Origin: Sphingopyxis sp. MSC1_008 | Lineage (GTDB): Bacteria > Pseudomonadota > Alphaproteobacteria > Sphingomonadales > Sphingomonadaceae | NCBI RefSeq assembly: GCF_023197165.1 | Contig: NZ_JALPRD010000007.1 | Location: 1-64,000 of the forward strand | Direction: 5' to 3' | DNA length: 64,000 bases | Part shown: positions 16,060 to 23,833 of the stretch, one piece after another | Numbering within the stretch: position 1 is the first letter of the stretch | Layout of the letters: every line of letters begins with the position of its first letter | The notes under the pieces: generated by a model | What the model was told of the DNA's origin: nothing | The model's database searches: none | Seen by the model: the letters and a program-made list of their open reading frames with translations, nothing else | Translations under genes and position numbers: made by a program

Positions 16060-16216
16060 CGGGGCGGGCATCCGCTTCGGCGCGTTCGGCATCGCGGCGT
16101 TGTTGCCACAGCAGGCGCGGGCTGACCTCGCGATCGAGATCGTCGCGATGGAGCAGGCGCCAGAGCGCAATCGCCATCAGGACGTGCGTCAAGCCAAGGG
16201 AAAAATTGTCGATCAT
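16052..16216 (-). CDS. Small single-helix membrane protein, 54 residues, in the exosortase-A locus
   Basis: An ATG at 16216 is preceded by GGGAG at good spacing and opens a 54-residue frame. It starts MIDNFSLGLTHVLMAIALWR: a hydrophobic helix (residues 5-22) followed by a highly charged Arg/Asp/Glu tail. It ends inside the start of the ligase gene (ATGCGTGA, 8-base overlap), an arrangement that suggests real, coupled translation. I recognise no family. It could be a scaffold or regulatory subunit for the ligase or chain-length control. Confidence 0.65.
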   Translation of the reverse strand: MIDNFSLGLTHVLMAIALWRLLHRDDLDREVSPRLLWQQRRDAERAEADARPDA

Positions 16217-16281
16217 GTCCGCTCCCGCTACGCGATCGGGGTTGACGCCGCGTTAAGGCTTGTATGTCAGTGGATTGGCCT

Positions 16282-17502
16282 ATGACACGCATATTGCACG
16301 TCCTCGACCATAGCCTGCCCGCGCACAGCGGCTACACCTTTCGCACGCGCGCGCTGATGAAGGCGCAGGTCGCGAAGGGATGGGAGGTCGCGGGCGTGAC
16401 CGGCGTGCGGCATCCAGAGCCGGGTCCGGACGGCGAGACCGTCGATGGGCTGACCTTTTATCGCACCCCGCCGATCGCGCCCGCCAGCGCGCCGATCCGC
16501 GAATGGCGCGAAATCGGCGCGCTGGCGAAGCGCGTCGAGGCGCTGGCGAGCGAGTGGAAACCCGACGTGCTGCATGCGCATTCGCCGGTGCTCGACGGGC
16601 TCGCGGCGCTGCGCGTCGGCAAAAAACTCGGCATCCCGGTCATCTATGAAATTCGCGCCTTTTGGGAGGACGCGTCGGTCGGCAACGGGACAGGGCGCGA
16701 GGGCAGTTTGCGCTACTGGCTCACGAAGCAACTCGAAACCCATGCGGTAAAATCGGCCGACGCGGTCGCGGTGATCTGTGAAGGGTTGCGCGGCGATTTG
16801 ATCGCGCGCGGTATCGATCCGGCCAAGATCACCGTGTCGCCGAACGGCGTCGACCTCGAACTGTTCGGCGATCCGACGCCGCGCGACGATGCGCTTGCCG
16901 ACACGCTGGGTCTTGCCGCCGACGACGCGGTGATCGGCTATATCGGCAGCTTTTACGATTATGAGGGGATCGACGATCTGATCGCGGCGATGCCCGCGCT
17001 GGTCGCGGCGCAACCGAATGCGCGGCTGCTTCTTGTCGGTGGTGGGCCGATGGAGGCGGCGCTGAAGCGCCAAGCGGCGGCATCGACTGCTGCCGCGTAC
17101 ATCCATTTCGTCGGCCGCGTGCCGCACAGCCAAGTCGAGCGCTATTATTCGCTGATCGATATCCTCGCCTATCCGCGCAAGAAGATGCGGCTGACCGATC
17201 TCGTCACGCCGCTGAAGCCGCTCGAGGCGATGGCGCAGGGCAAGCTCGTCGCGGCGTCCGATGTCGGCGGCCACCGCGAACTGATCGAGGATGGCGCCAC
17301 GGGTACCCTGTTCGCGCCCGACGACCCCGCCGCGATTGCCGGCGCGCTCGCCAAGCTGCTGCAAAATCGGGGGATGTGGCCCGAACGACGGCGGACAGCA
17401 CGTATATTTGTGGAAAGTCATCGTAACTGGTCATCAAACATTTTACGTTACGAGCCGGTTTACCAGCGATTGCTGCGCGGCGCCTGCGCGCCGCGATTCT
17501 AA
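16282..17502 (+). CDS. Exosortase A-associated glycosyltransferase (GT4 type)
   Basis: This 406-residue protein is a GT-B glycosyltransferase of the exosortase-A-associated group. Its start, RILHVLDHSLPAHSGYTFRT, is characteristic, followed by PNGVDLELF, VGGGPMEAALK and the EX7E-type region TPLKPLEAMAQGKLVAASD. It should add a sugar to a lipid-linked oligosaccharide in the cytoplasm. An in-frame ATG at 16264 with AAGG upstream is a possible start; 16282 is preferred by homology. It is divergent from the ligase-acyltransferase operon with about 65 bp between. No exosortase, epsH-like or PEP-CTERM gene is in view. Confidence 0.87.
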   Translation: MTRILHVLDHSLPAHSGYTFRTRALMKAQVAKGWEVAGVTGVRHPEPGPDGETVDGLTFYRTPPIAPASAPIREWREIGALAKRVEALASEWKPDVLHAHSPVLDGLAALRVGKKLGIPVIYEIRAFWEDASVGNGTGREGSLRYWLTKQLETHAVKSADAVAVICEGLRGDLIARGIDPAKITVSPNGVDLELFGDPTPRDDALADTLGLAADDAVIGYIGSFYDYEGIDDLIAAMPALVAAQPNARLLLVGGGPMEAALKRQAAASTAAAYIHFVGRVPHSQVERYYSLIDILAYPRKKMRLTDLVTPLKPLEAMAQGKLVAASDVGGHRELIEDGATGTLFAPDDPAAIAGALAKLLQNRGMWPERRRTARIFVESHRNWSSNILRYEPVYQRLLRGACAPRF

Positions 17503-17543
17503 GAGACGCAAATGGCCCGACGGGCCGATGGATTTGGGACGAT

Positions 17544-18365
17544 ATGGAAGAAACCAGCGAGAATCGGGCCAAGGCGACAGCGACCGCGCTGCTGCGCGCG
17601 ATCCAGCCCGCGATTCCGGCGGTGATCGGCGCTGCGGCGCTGACCTTCCTGTTCGCCGCCGTGATGCCCTTTTCGTGGGTCGCGGGGATCAGCTGGAACC
17701 TCTATCTCGACCGGCTCTCCGACCTGTTCGTGCAGCCGATCGGCAATGGCGGGCGGCTCGCGCTCGCGTTCGGCATGTCGGCGTTCGCCGCATTGATCGC
17801 GGGCCTCGTCGCGCTGCTGATCGCCAAGCCTGAAGCGGCCGGCTTGTCGTCGCTGCGGGACCGTTTCCGCCGTACGTCGCCTGAGCTGGAGAGTGACGAT
17901 AGCGAAGAGATTCTGACGCGCCGCCGCCGCGTCGACCTGCACCCCGACGATCCGCCGCGCCCACCGATCCGCGCGGGGCGCGATCTGCCCGCGGGCGGGC
18001 TCGACGGAAGCGATATCGCTGAAGCGGGCGCGCGCGGCTGGCTGGACGGCGCAGCGACCGAAGATGCGGACGAACTGGTACTCGCCGATCTTGCGCCCGA
18101 AGAGGAATTCGACGGTGAGGCGCCTTGGTTGCAACCCGCCGTGATGACGTCGCCGCCGCCGATGCCCGATCCCGCCGACAAATCGCTCGGCGCGATGGTC
18201 GCGCGCCTCGAAGCGGGGCTGACGCGCCGCCGACAGGTCGCGCCCGCCGCGACCGCGGCGATCCCGGCGCCCGAGGTCGCGGAAACCGTCGAGCCCGAAG
18301 TCGACTTCGCGCTCGAAGCCGCGCTCAGCACCTTGCAGCGGATGACGCGGCAGTCAGTCGGCTAA
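17544..18365 (+). CDS. Unknown two-helix membrane protein with long acidic cytoplasmic tail
   Basis: This 273-residue protein has two N-terminal hydrophobic helices (about residues 22-45 and 70-92) and then a long charged, proline-rich, probably disordered tail with many Asp/Glu. A short ordered segment (PADKSLGAMVARLEAGLTRR) and another (VDFALEAALSTLQRMTRQ) close it and may be binding motifs. I know no function. It lies 41 bp after the glycosyltransferase on the same strand and may share its transcript. Its end overlaps the convergent 18362-18688 gene by four bases. Confidence 0.7.
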   Translation: MEETSENRAKATATALLRAIQPAIPAVIGAAALTFLFAAVMPFSWVAGISWNLYLDRLSDLFVQPIGNGGRLALAFGMSAFAALIAGLVALLIAKPEAAGLSSLRDRFRRTSPELESDDSEEILTRRRRVDLHPDDPPRPPIRAGRDLPAGGLDGSDIAEAGARGWLDGAATEDADELVLADLAPEEEFDGEAPWLQPAVMTSPPPMPDPADKSLGAMVARLEAGLTRRRQVAPAATAAIPAPEVAETVEPEVDFALEAALSTLQRMTRQSVG

Positions 18366-18688
18366 TCTTCGACCGTCAATATTTCGATCCGCAGCGTCTG
18401 CGGCTCGGCCCCGCATTCCACCACGACATCGGCGACGATATGTCCGGGGAGCGTCCATTCGGTCGCATTCAGCCGGTCGTGCAGCGCGCGGCGAACCGGC
18501 TCGCTATCGCCCGCCGCGAGCACACAGGGAAACAGGTGGCGCGCGCCGACGAAACTCGCGCTCGCCCAAGGACGAAAAGTCGATGCGCCCGGCGCCAGCC
18601 CATGCGGCAATTCGCGGACAAGCAGATGGCGGAGCCGCCGATGCGGGCAACCGGAACGCGGCGGTAGGGCGGGGGACCAACGCATCAT
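18362..18688 (-). CDS. Unknown small protein, coupled to the upstream 87-residue gene
   Basis: This 108-residue protein has an Arg/Pro-rich N-terminus and a folded-looking C-terminal half (FVGARHLFPCVLAAGDSEPV, then EWTLPGHIVADVVVECG). Its ATG overlaps the stop of the preceding gene (ATGA). No family is recognised. The two genes form a short operon divergent from an S24 repressor gene and are the likely targets of its operators. Confidence 0.6.
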   Translation of the reverse strand: MMRWSPALPPRSGCPHRRLRHLLVRELPHGLAPGASTFRPWASASFVGARHLFPCVLAAGDSEPVRRALHDRLNATEWTLPGHIVADVVVECGAEPQTLRIEILTVED

Positions 18689-18948
18689 GCCTGTGCTCCC
18701 TGCTCGATACGGCGGAAGGCGCGGGTTCGCCGGTCGCCCTGCGGCGCGACTTGGCCCGCGCGCCGCTCGGCACGCCATTTGTTCATGAAATGTTCCACAC
18801 GGCATATCATATCGAGCCCCGGCTCGCGCCCCCCGCGCAAATCGGCGACGAGGCGCGGGTCGTGCGCGGCGGCGCGGCCGAATACGCTTGGCGGCATCGC
18901 CGATTCCTTCAGGAATGCCTCTATCCGTTGCAGCAGGCTGCGCTCCAT
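18685..18948 (-). CDS. Small helix-turn-helix-like protein next to the S24 repressor
   Basis: This 87-residue protein starts MERSLLQRIEAFLKESAMPP. It has the spacing of a small lambda-repressor-like HTH (SVFGRAAAHDPRLVADLRGGREP), then a basic C-terminus. The phrase FGRAAAHDPRLVADLR resembles Cro-like proteins of sphingomonads, but DNA binding is inference. It lies just left of a palindrome-rich divergent promoter and is the first gene of a two-gene operon. A paired small HTH protein and S24 repressor recall a phage-like CI/Cro arrangement, although no phage genes surround them. Confidence 0.6.
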   Translation of the reverse strand: MERSLLQRIEAFLKESAMPPSVFGRAAAHDPRLVADLRGGREPGLDMICRVEHFMNKWRAERRAGQVAPQGDRRTRAFRRIEQGAQA

Positions 18949-18990
18949 ATTTTCCTCCCTGATCGCGCTGAAACCGGGCGACTCACCCGA

Positions 18991-19064
18991 TAGGATATTT
19001 CCTATTTGATGCTCATTTTCCTACTTGTCTAGGAAAAATCCGTTTGCTAGAGACGAAATAGGAA
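18991..19064. promoter_or_regulatory. Operator array: TAGGA/TCCTA palindromes in the S24 divergent promoter
   Basis: Three related elements lie between the divergent starts: TAGGATATTTCCTA (18991-19004, 5-bp arms), TTCCTACTTGTCTAGGAA (19018-19035, perfect 6-bp arms), and a half site TAGGAA (19059-19064). Repeated TAGGA(A) sites spanning both promoters are what an autorepressing LexA/CI-like dimer would use. Confidence 0.65.
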
Positions 19065-19084
19065 GGACCAGCCCCCAACGACCT

Positions 19085-19753
19085 ATGGCCGATTTCGATC
19101 AGGATCCGCGCGCCGCGCTCGACCGCCTCTTGGCCGAAAGAGGGATCGACTATGCGCGCATATCGCAGGTGATCGGGCGCAACCCCGCCTATATCCAGCA
19201 ATATATCAAGCGCGGTTCGCCGCGGCGGCTGGCCGAGCAGGATCGTGCGCGCATTGCCGCCTATCTGGGCGTTTCCGAAGCGATGCTGGGCGGGCCGGTT
19301 CAGCGCGTCGCGACCCCGGCGCGGACGCGCGGGCCCGGAATGATCCTGGTGCCGAAACTCGCGATCGGCGCCTCGGCGGGCGCCGGCGCCAGCGTCGATG
19401 CCGAAGCCGTCGAGGGCGAGGTCGCGTTCGACCCCAAATGGCTGCGCGACCTCGGCGCCGATCCGCGCGCGCTCAGCATCATTCGCGTCGAGGGCGATTC
19501 GATGGCGCCGACGCTCGACGATGGCGACGATATTTTGGTCGATGGCGGCGACGCCGCCGCGCGGTTGCGCGACGGCATCTATGTGCTGCGCATGGATGAT
19601 GTGCTGATGGTGAAGCGAGTCGCGCGCGCACCGGGGCAGGGGCGGATTTCGGTGATCAGCGACAATCCGCACTACCGCAGTTGGGACGACCTGCCGATGG
19701 CGTCGGTGCAGCTCGTCGGCCGCGTCGTGTGGACCGGCCGGCGGGTGCGGTAA
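19085..19753 (+). CDS. S24 (LexA/CI-like) family transcriptional regulator
   Basis: This 222-residue protein has an N-terminal HTH (about residues 8-65, ISQVIGRNPAYIQQYIKRG) and a C-terminal S24 peptidase fold with catalytic Ser139 (VEGDSM) and Lys177 (LMVKRV). An Ala-Gly in ASAGAG (near residues 96-101) lies where CI-like repressors are cut, so self-cleavage on DNA damage is possible but unproven. It is not canonical LexA. The ATG at 19085 is chosen over 19025 because the longer form would include operator DNA. It is divergent from a two-gene operon with shared palindromes. Confidence 0.85.
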   Translation: MADFDQDPRAALDRLLAERGIDYARISQVIGRNPAYIQQYIKRGSPRRLAEQDRARIAAYLGVSEAMLGGPVQRVATPARTRGPGMILVPKLAIGASAGAGASVDAEAVEGEVAFDPKWLRDLGADPRALSIIRVEGDSMAPTLDDGDDILVDGGDAAARLRDGIYVLRMDDVLMVKRVARAPGQGRISVISDNPHYRSWDDLPMASVQLVGRVVWTGRRVR

Positions 19754-19759
19754 ATCCGC

Positions 19760-20065
19760 TTAACGCGGCGCCGCCATCAACGCTTCGATCTCATGTTCCA
19801 GAACTTCGGCGCGCTGGCATTGGTCCGCCTTGCCGTCGCGGCACTTCTCGGCCGCCTTGTCGCGCTGGCGCGACAGCTTGCCCATCTGTTCCTCGCGCTT
19901 GCGCATTTCGCGGCCGCGGTTGCGATCGGATTCGTCCTGGCTGGTCGTCGACCAGTCGGCGACCTGGCCAACGGCTTTGACCGGCGCGGTGACGACCGTC
20001 TTGACCGCGCTGAAGCAGCCGGCGAGCAGCGGAGCGGCCACGACCGCCAGCATTAAAACGCGCAT
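19760..20065 (-). CDS. Small lipoprotein with charged helical tail
   Basis: This 101-residue protein has a signal peptide with lipobox LLAGC (Cys about residue 17), giving a lipid-anchored mature protein. A short hydrophobic part (FSAVKTVVTAPVKAVGQVADW) resembles the entericidin or YjeI-like segments of small alphaproteobacterial lipoproteins. A long charged helix follows (RNRGREMRKREEQMGKLSRQ), then a Cys-containing segment. Function is unknown. The start at 20065 gives a proper signal peptide and is preferred to 20098. Confidence 0.7.
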   Translation of the reverse strand: MRVLMLAVVAAPLLAGCFSAVKTVVTAPVKAVGQVADWSTTSQDESDRNRGREMRKREEQMGKLSRQRDKAAEKCRDGKADQCQRAEVLEHEIEALMAAPR

Positions 20066-20173
20066 TTTCTTCTCCTCGCCGATGACGCCCCATCGCATAA
20101 CCGCCGCGATCTGAACAGGATATTGCGACAGATCGGCCGAAGGCGCGGCCAGCGTGTCACATCACTGAAATAA

Positions 20174-20192
20174 ATGGTTAAATTGCTATTTA
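20174..20192. promoter_or_regulatory. CtrA-like binding site upstream of the chemotaxis receptor
   Basis: The sequence contains TTAA, seven bases, TTTA (20178-20192). On the minus strand it contains the classic half site TTAACCAT (20181-20174). CtrA boxes in alphaproteobacteria are TTAA-N7-TTAA, so this matches seven of eight fixed bases. It is 50-68 bp upstream of the receptor start, in the AT-rich part of the gap. Confidence 0.45.
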
Positions 20193-20241
20193 CTAACAGC
20201 CTAGGTCGAAGCGAACAAGGTCGCAGATTGAAGAGAGAGTG

Positions 20242-21528
20242 ATGAACGCCATGGGATATGCCTTTACGCCATCGCCGGGCCACGCGTCCGCGATCGGCGC
20301 CGACGCGCATATGTCGCGGGTCATCGACCTGTTTCGCGGCAACCCTCAGCTCCGCGCGCTCGCGGTGGTTGACGGCGACGACCGGCCGGTGGGCATCATT
20401 CGCGAACAGCGGGTGCGCGAATTGCTCTTTTGCCCCTTCTGGTTTTCGCTGATGCAGAATCCGACGATCGGCGGCTCGATCGCGTCGATGATCGAACCTT
20501 GTCCGACCGCCGATATCGCACGATCGACGACCGATTTGCTGCATATCGTGGCGCAGTCGCCGGGGCAGCAGGAACTGATCCTCGTTCGCGCGGGGCGCTT
20601 CGTCGAGACGCTCGACAGCGGCCAGCTCGCCAAGCTCGCGATGCTGCGCGAGGTCGAACTGGCACAGGAGCGTGCGGCGCGCACGACGCAGATCGACGAT
20701 GCCGGACGGCGGTTCCAGCAGGACATCACCGCGCTCACCGCGACGCTGTCCGACATGGCGCGCAAGGTCGAAGCGGTCGCCGGCACCCTGTCCGAACGCG
20801 CGCAGCAAACGGGGCGCGACGCGGTGACCGTCGCGGGCGCGACGGCGCAGACGCTGGCCGGGCTGCAGGACCTCGGCGATCGCGGCCACGCACTCGCCGC
20901 GACGATGGCGAAGATCGTCGACGACGGATCGCGCGCGCGCACCGTTCGCGGCGACGCGCATCGCAAGATCAAGCAGGCCAGCGATCGCTCGATCGCCTTG
21001 AAAGCGGCGAGCCAGTCGATCGAACAGATGCTCGCGTTGATCATCGACATGGCGAGCCGCACCAACATGCTCGCGCTCAATGCGGGCATCGAGGCAGCGC
21101 GTGCCGGCGATGCCGGCCGCGGCTTTGCCGTGGTCGCCTCGGAGGTCAAGACGCTGGCCAGCCAGACGCGCTCCGCGGCGGGCGACATCACCCAATATGT
21201 CGACCGGATCCGCGATATCGTCGAACAGGTCGCGGCGGGCTTTGAAGAGGTCGAGAAGGCAATCGACGCGAACAACGGCTTTTCAGACGCGATCGACCGC
21301 GCGGTCGACGGACAGAGCGCGACGACGCTGACGATCGCGAGCTATGTCGAACAGGCGGTGTTCGCGGGCCGCGAAATCGATGCACGCGTCCGCGAGATCG
21401 GGCACGGCGCGACCGCCGTGGGCGATGGTGCGCAGGCGCTGGGCAAATTGTCCGCCGGGCTGACCGAGGCGGCATTGTCGCTCCATCAGCGCGCGCGCCA
21501 CTTCGTCGAGGCGGTTGCGGCCGCCTGA
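20242..21528 (+). CDS. Soluble methyl-accepting chemotaxis protein
   Basis: This 428-residue receptor lacks membrane segments. The N-terminal about 130 residues ([35 protein letters not shown]) look like a CBS- or EAL-associated sensing region. The C-terminal half is the MCP signalling coiled coil, with the hairpin tip around residues 280-305 ([20 protein letters not shown]). It would signal to CheA/CheW from the cytoplasm. No che or flagellar genes are near. GTG at 20239 is an alternative start. A CtrA-like box lies upstream, suggesting cell-cycle control. Confidence 0.88.
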   Translation: MNAMGYAFTPSPGHASAIGADAHMSRVIDLFRGNPQLRALAVVDGDDRPVGIIREQRVRELLFCPFWFSLMQNPTIGGSIASMIEPCPTADIARSTTDLLHIVAQSPGQQELILVRAGRFVETLDSGQLAKLAMLREVELAQERAARTTQIDDAGRRFQQDITALTATLSDMARKVEAVAGTLSERAQQTGRDAVTVAGATAQTLAGLQDLGDRGHALAATMAKIVDDGSRARTVRGDAHRKIKQASDRSIALKAASQSIEQMLALIIDMASRTNMLALNAGIEAARAGDAGRGFAVVASEVKTLASQTRSAAGDITQYVDRIRDIVEQVAAGFEEVEKAIDANNGFSDAIDRAVDGQSATTLTIASYVEQAVFAGREIDARVREIGHGATAVGDGAQALGKLSAGLTEAALSLHQRARHFVEAVAAA

Positions 21529-21628
21529 TTCGTCATGGCCGGACAAGGGCTTGCCCGTTCGCGCAGCCCTGATAGGATGATATTCGCGCCGGGGGCGTCA
21601 GAGGCCGCCGGCGGGGAGGAGGGTCATC

Positions 21629-22351
21629 ATGACGAATATCCAAAAGGGTCTGGCCGAATTTATCGGCACGTTCTGGCTTGTGTTCGGCGGTTGCGGCAGC
21701 GCGGTTCTAGCCGCGGCGTTCCCCGATGTCGGCATCGGACTGCTCGGCGTTTCGCTCGCTTTCGGTTTGACGGTTGTCACCATGGCCTATGCGATCGGCC
21801 ATATTTCGGGCTGTCACCTCAATCCCGCGGTCACCGTGGGGCTGTGGGCGGGCGGGCGTTTCGACGCGCGCGATATTCCGCTCTATGTCATTGCGCAAGT
21901 GCTCGGCGCGATCGTCGCGGCGTTTCTGCTCTATCATGTTGCGGCGGGCAGCCCGACCTTCGACATCGCAAATGGCCTTGCTGCCAATGGCTATGACGCG
22001 GGTTCGCCAGGCAATTACGATATCACATCGGCATTGATCATCGAGATCGTGCTGACCGCCTTCTTCCTGTGGATCATCATGGGATCGACCGATGGGCGTG
22101 CGCCCGCGGGCTTCGCGCCGATCGCGATCGGCCTGGCGCTGACCTTGATCCACCTGATCTCGATCCCGGTGACGAACACTTCGGTCAATCCGGCGCGCAG
22201 CACCGGCCCCGCGCTTGTCGTCGGCGGGCTCGCGCTGCAACAATTATGGTTGTTCTGGGTCGCGCCGATCGTCGGCGGAGTGGTCGGCGGCCTGCTCTAT
22301 AAGACGCTGGGGGCCGATACCTTCCCCAAACCCAATATCGAGGGCGAATAA
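21629..22351 (+). CDS. aqpZ: Aquaporin Z-type water channel
   Basis: This 240-residue MIP-family channel has six membrane helices and both NPA motifs (HLNPAVT near residue 62 and SVNPARS near 187) that meet to form the pore. It has the Phe/His/Arg selectivity pattern of water-specific aquaporins. It should carry water across the inner membrane during osmotic change. A strong ribosome site GGAGGAGGG precedes the ATG. It ends at a terminator shared with the convergent galU. Confidence 0.93.
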   Translation: MTNIQKGLAEFIGTFWLVFGGCGSAVLAAAFPDVGIGLLGVSLAFGLTVVTMAYAIGHISGCHLNPAVTVGLWAGGRFDARDIPLYVIAQVLGAIVAAFLLYHVAAGSPTFDIANGLAANGYDAGSPGNYDITSALIIEIVLTAFFLWIIMGSTDGRAPAGFAPIAIGLALTLIHLISIPVTNTSVNPARSTGPALVVGGLALQQLWLFWVAPIVGGVVGGLLYKTLGADTFPKPNIEGE

Positions 22352-22358
22352 TCGCCGG

Positions 22359-22393
22359 GCCGGCGGGGGCGAAAGCCTCTGCCGGCTTTATTT
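22359..22393. terminator. Intrinsic terminator between aqpZ and galU
   Basis: A 12-bp stem (22359-22370 with 22375-22386, two G-U pairs) closes a GAAA loop and is followed by TTTATTT. The tail overlaps the galU stop codon, so it serves mainly aqpZ. Confidence 0.8.
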
Positions 22394-23251
22394 CAGCAAG
22401 TCGACCGCAAAGGCGCGAACTTCGGCCGCGATGTCGGGCCGTTCGAGCGCGACCGCGAGATTGGCCTGGATATATCCGGCCTTCGATCCGCAGTCGTAAC
22501 GCGCGCCGTCGAAGGTGACGGCGTGGAAGGGCTGGTTGCCGATCATCGTCGCCATCGCGTCGGTCAGCTGGATTTCGCCGCCCGCACCCTTTTCCTGTTT
22601 TTCGAGCACGCGCATGACTTCGGGTTGCAGGATATAGCGGCCCGAAATGATCAGGTTCGACGGCGCCTCGGCGACCGCCGGCTTTTCGACCAGGCCGTTG
22701 ACCTCGGTCAACGCCCCATCGCGCACGCCGGGTGCGATGACGCCATAGCTCGACACCTGTTCGTGCGGCACTTCGAGCACCGAGATCAGATTGCCGCCGA
22801 CCTTTTGATACGCATCGACCATCTGCTTCATGCAGCCGGGCGACCCGTGCATGAATTCGTCGGGCAAAAAGATCGCGAAGGGCTCGTCGCCGACGATGTC
22901 GCGCGCGCACCAGATCGCATGCCCCAAGCCCAGCGGTTCCTGTTGCCGCACATAGGCGCAGGCGCCGGGGCCGAGGCGCGTCGGTCCCAGAACCGATAAA
23001 TCCTTGCCGCGCTCGGACATCGTCTTTTCGAGTTCGAACGCGACGTCGAAATGATCCTCAATCGCGCTCTTGCCGCGCCCGGTGACGAAGATCATCTGCT
23101 CGATCCCCGCCTCGCGTGCCTCGTCGACCGCATATTGGATCAGCGGCCGGTCGACGACGGGCAGCATTTCCTTGGGGATCGCCTTGGTCGCGGGGAGGAA
23201 GCGGGTGCCGAGGCCGGCGACGGGGAAGACGGCTTTGCGGATCGGTTTCAT
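22388..23251 (-). CDS. galU: UTP-glucose-1-phosphate uridylyltransferase
   Basis: This 287-residue GalU makes UDP-glucose from UTP and glucose-1-phosphate for envelope glycans. The nucleotide-binding signature GLGTRFLPATKAIPKEMLP lies at residues 14-32, followed by PLIQYAVDEA, GRGKSAIEDHFD and LPDEF. Length and start are standard. UDP-glucose would feed the exosortase-A-type and other polysaccharide genes in the window; the link is inference. Confidence 0.95.
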   Translation of the reverse strand: MKPIRKAVFPVAGLGTRFLPATKAIPKEMLPVVDRPLIQYAVDEAREAGIEQMIFVTGRGKSAIEDHFDVAFELEKTMSERGKDLSVLGPTRLGPGACAYVRQQEPLGLGHAIWCARDIVGDEPFAIFLPDEFMHGSPGCMKQMVDAYQKVGGNLISVLEVPHEQVSSYGVIAPGVRDGALTEVNGLVEKPAVAEAPSNLIISGRYILQPEVMRVLEKQEKGAGGEIQLTDAMATMIGNQPFHAVTFDGARYDCGSKAGYIQANLAVALERPDIAAEVRAFAVDLLK

Positions 23252-23313
23252 GCGCGACGGCTTAGCCGCGAACTTGGGTCAAGGAAAGGACGCCGACGGT
23301 ATCGATGGCCGCA

Positions 23314-23814
23314 TCACTGCGGCGTGACGATCACGACCACGCGCCGGTTGTCCTGCCGCCCCTCCGCTGTCGTGTTGCTCGACAGCGGAAGCGTTTCGCC
23401 GCGACCGACGACCTGGTCCGCGGTAAATTGCATGCCGCCCGCCTGCATCGGCGCGGCGACGGCTTCGGCGCGCGCCTGCGACAGCGTCAAATTATAGGCG
23501 GAGGTGCCCGTCGAATCGGTATGGCCCTCAATCCGCGCGGTCGCGATACCCACCGAGACGAGCTTGGCGGCAATATCGCTGATGCGCTGTTGCTGGTCGG
23601 GCGACACGCTGCTTTCGTTCGACGGAAAAAGCAGCCGTTCGGGCATGCTCAGCATCCACCCGGGGCCGTCTTCGACAAAGCCCTGCGACTGAAGGGCGGC
23701 AATTTGTACCGGCGTGAAGCCGTTGGTCGGCGGCACGCTTTGGCACGCCGCGAGCAGCGCAGCGAAGCCGATGAGGACAAGGGTCCGGATCGATCGGGGG
23801 AAATCATGTGTCAC
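23314..23814 (-). CDS. yfiB: OmpA-domain outer-membrane lipoprotein, YfiB-like
   Basis: This 166-residue lipoprotein has a signal peptide and lipobox LLAACQS (Cys24), then an OmpA domain (LLFPSNESSVSPDQQQRIS, IEGHTDSTGTSAYNLTLSQA, DNRRVVVIV). In Pseudomonas YfiB sits in the outer membrane, senses envelope stress and sequesters YfiR, freeing the cyclase YfiN. The GTG start follows GGAGAG. It lies 19 bp after the yfiN-like gene, in the order yfiR-yfiN-yfiB, which supports the assignment beyond a generic Pal-like protein. Confidence 0.78.
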   Translation of the reverse strand: MTHDFPRSIRTLVLIGFAALLAACQSVPPTNGFTPVQIAALQSQGFVEDGPGWMLSMPERLLFPSNESSVSPDQQQRISDIAAKLVSVGIATARIEGHTDSTGTSAYNLTLSQARAEAVAAPMQAGGMQFTADQVVGRGETLPLSSNTTAEGRQDNRRVVVIVTPQ

Positions 23815-23833
23815 GGCATCTCTCCGCTGGTCA

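Noticed and set aside
18685..19753. Prophage remnant
   Set aside because: Apart from the S24/HTH pair no integrase, structural or lysis gene or attachment site is visible.
19085..19753. Canonical LexA
   Set aside because: The N-terminal domain does not match LexA's winged helix, and the operators are not the GTTC-type alphaproteobacterial SOS boxes.
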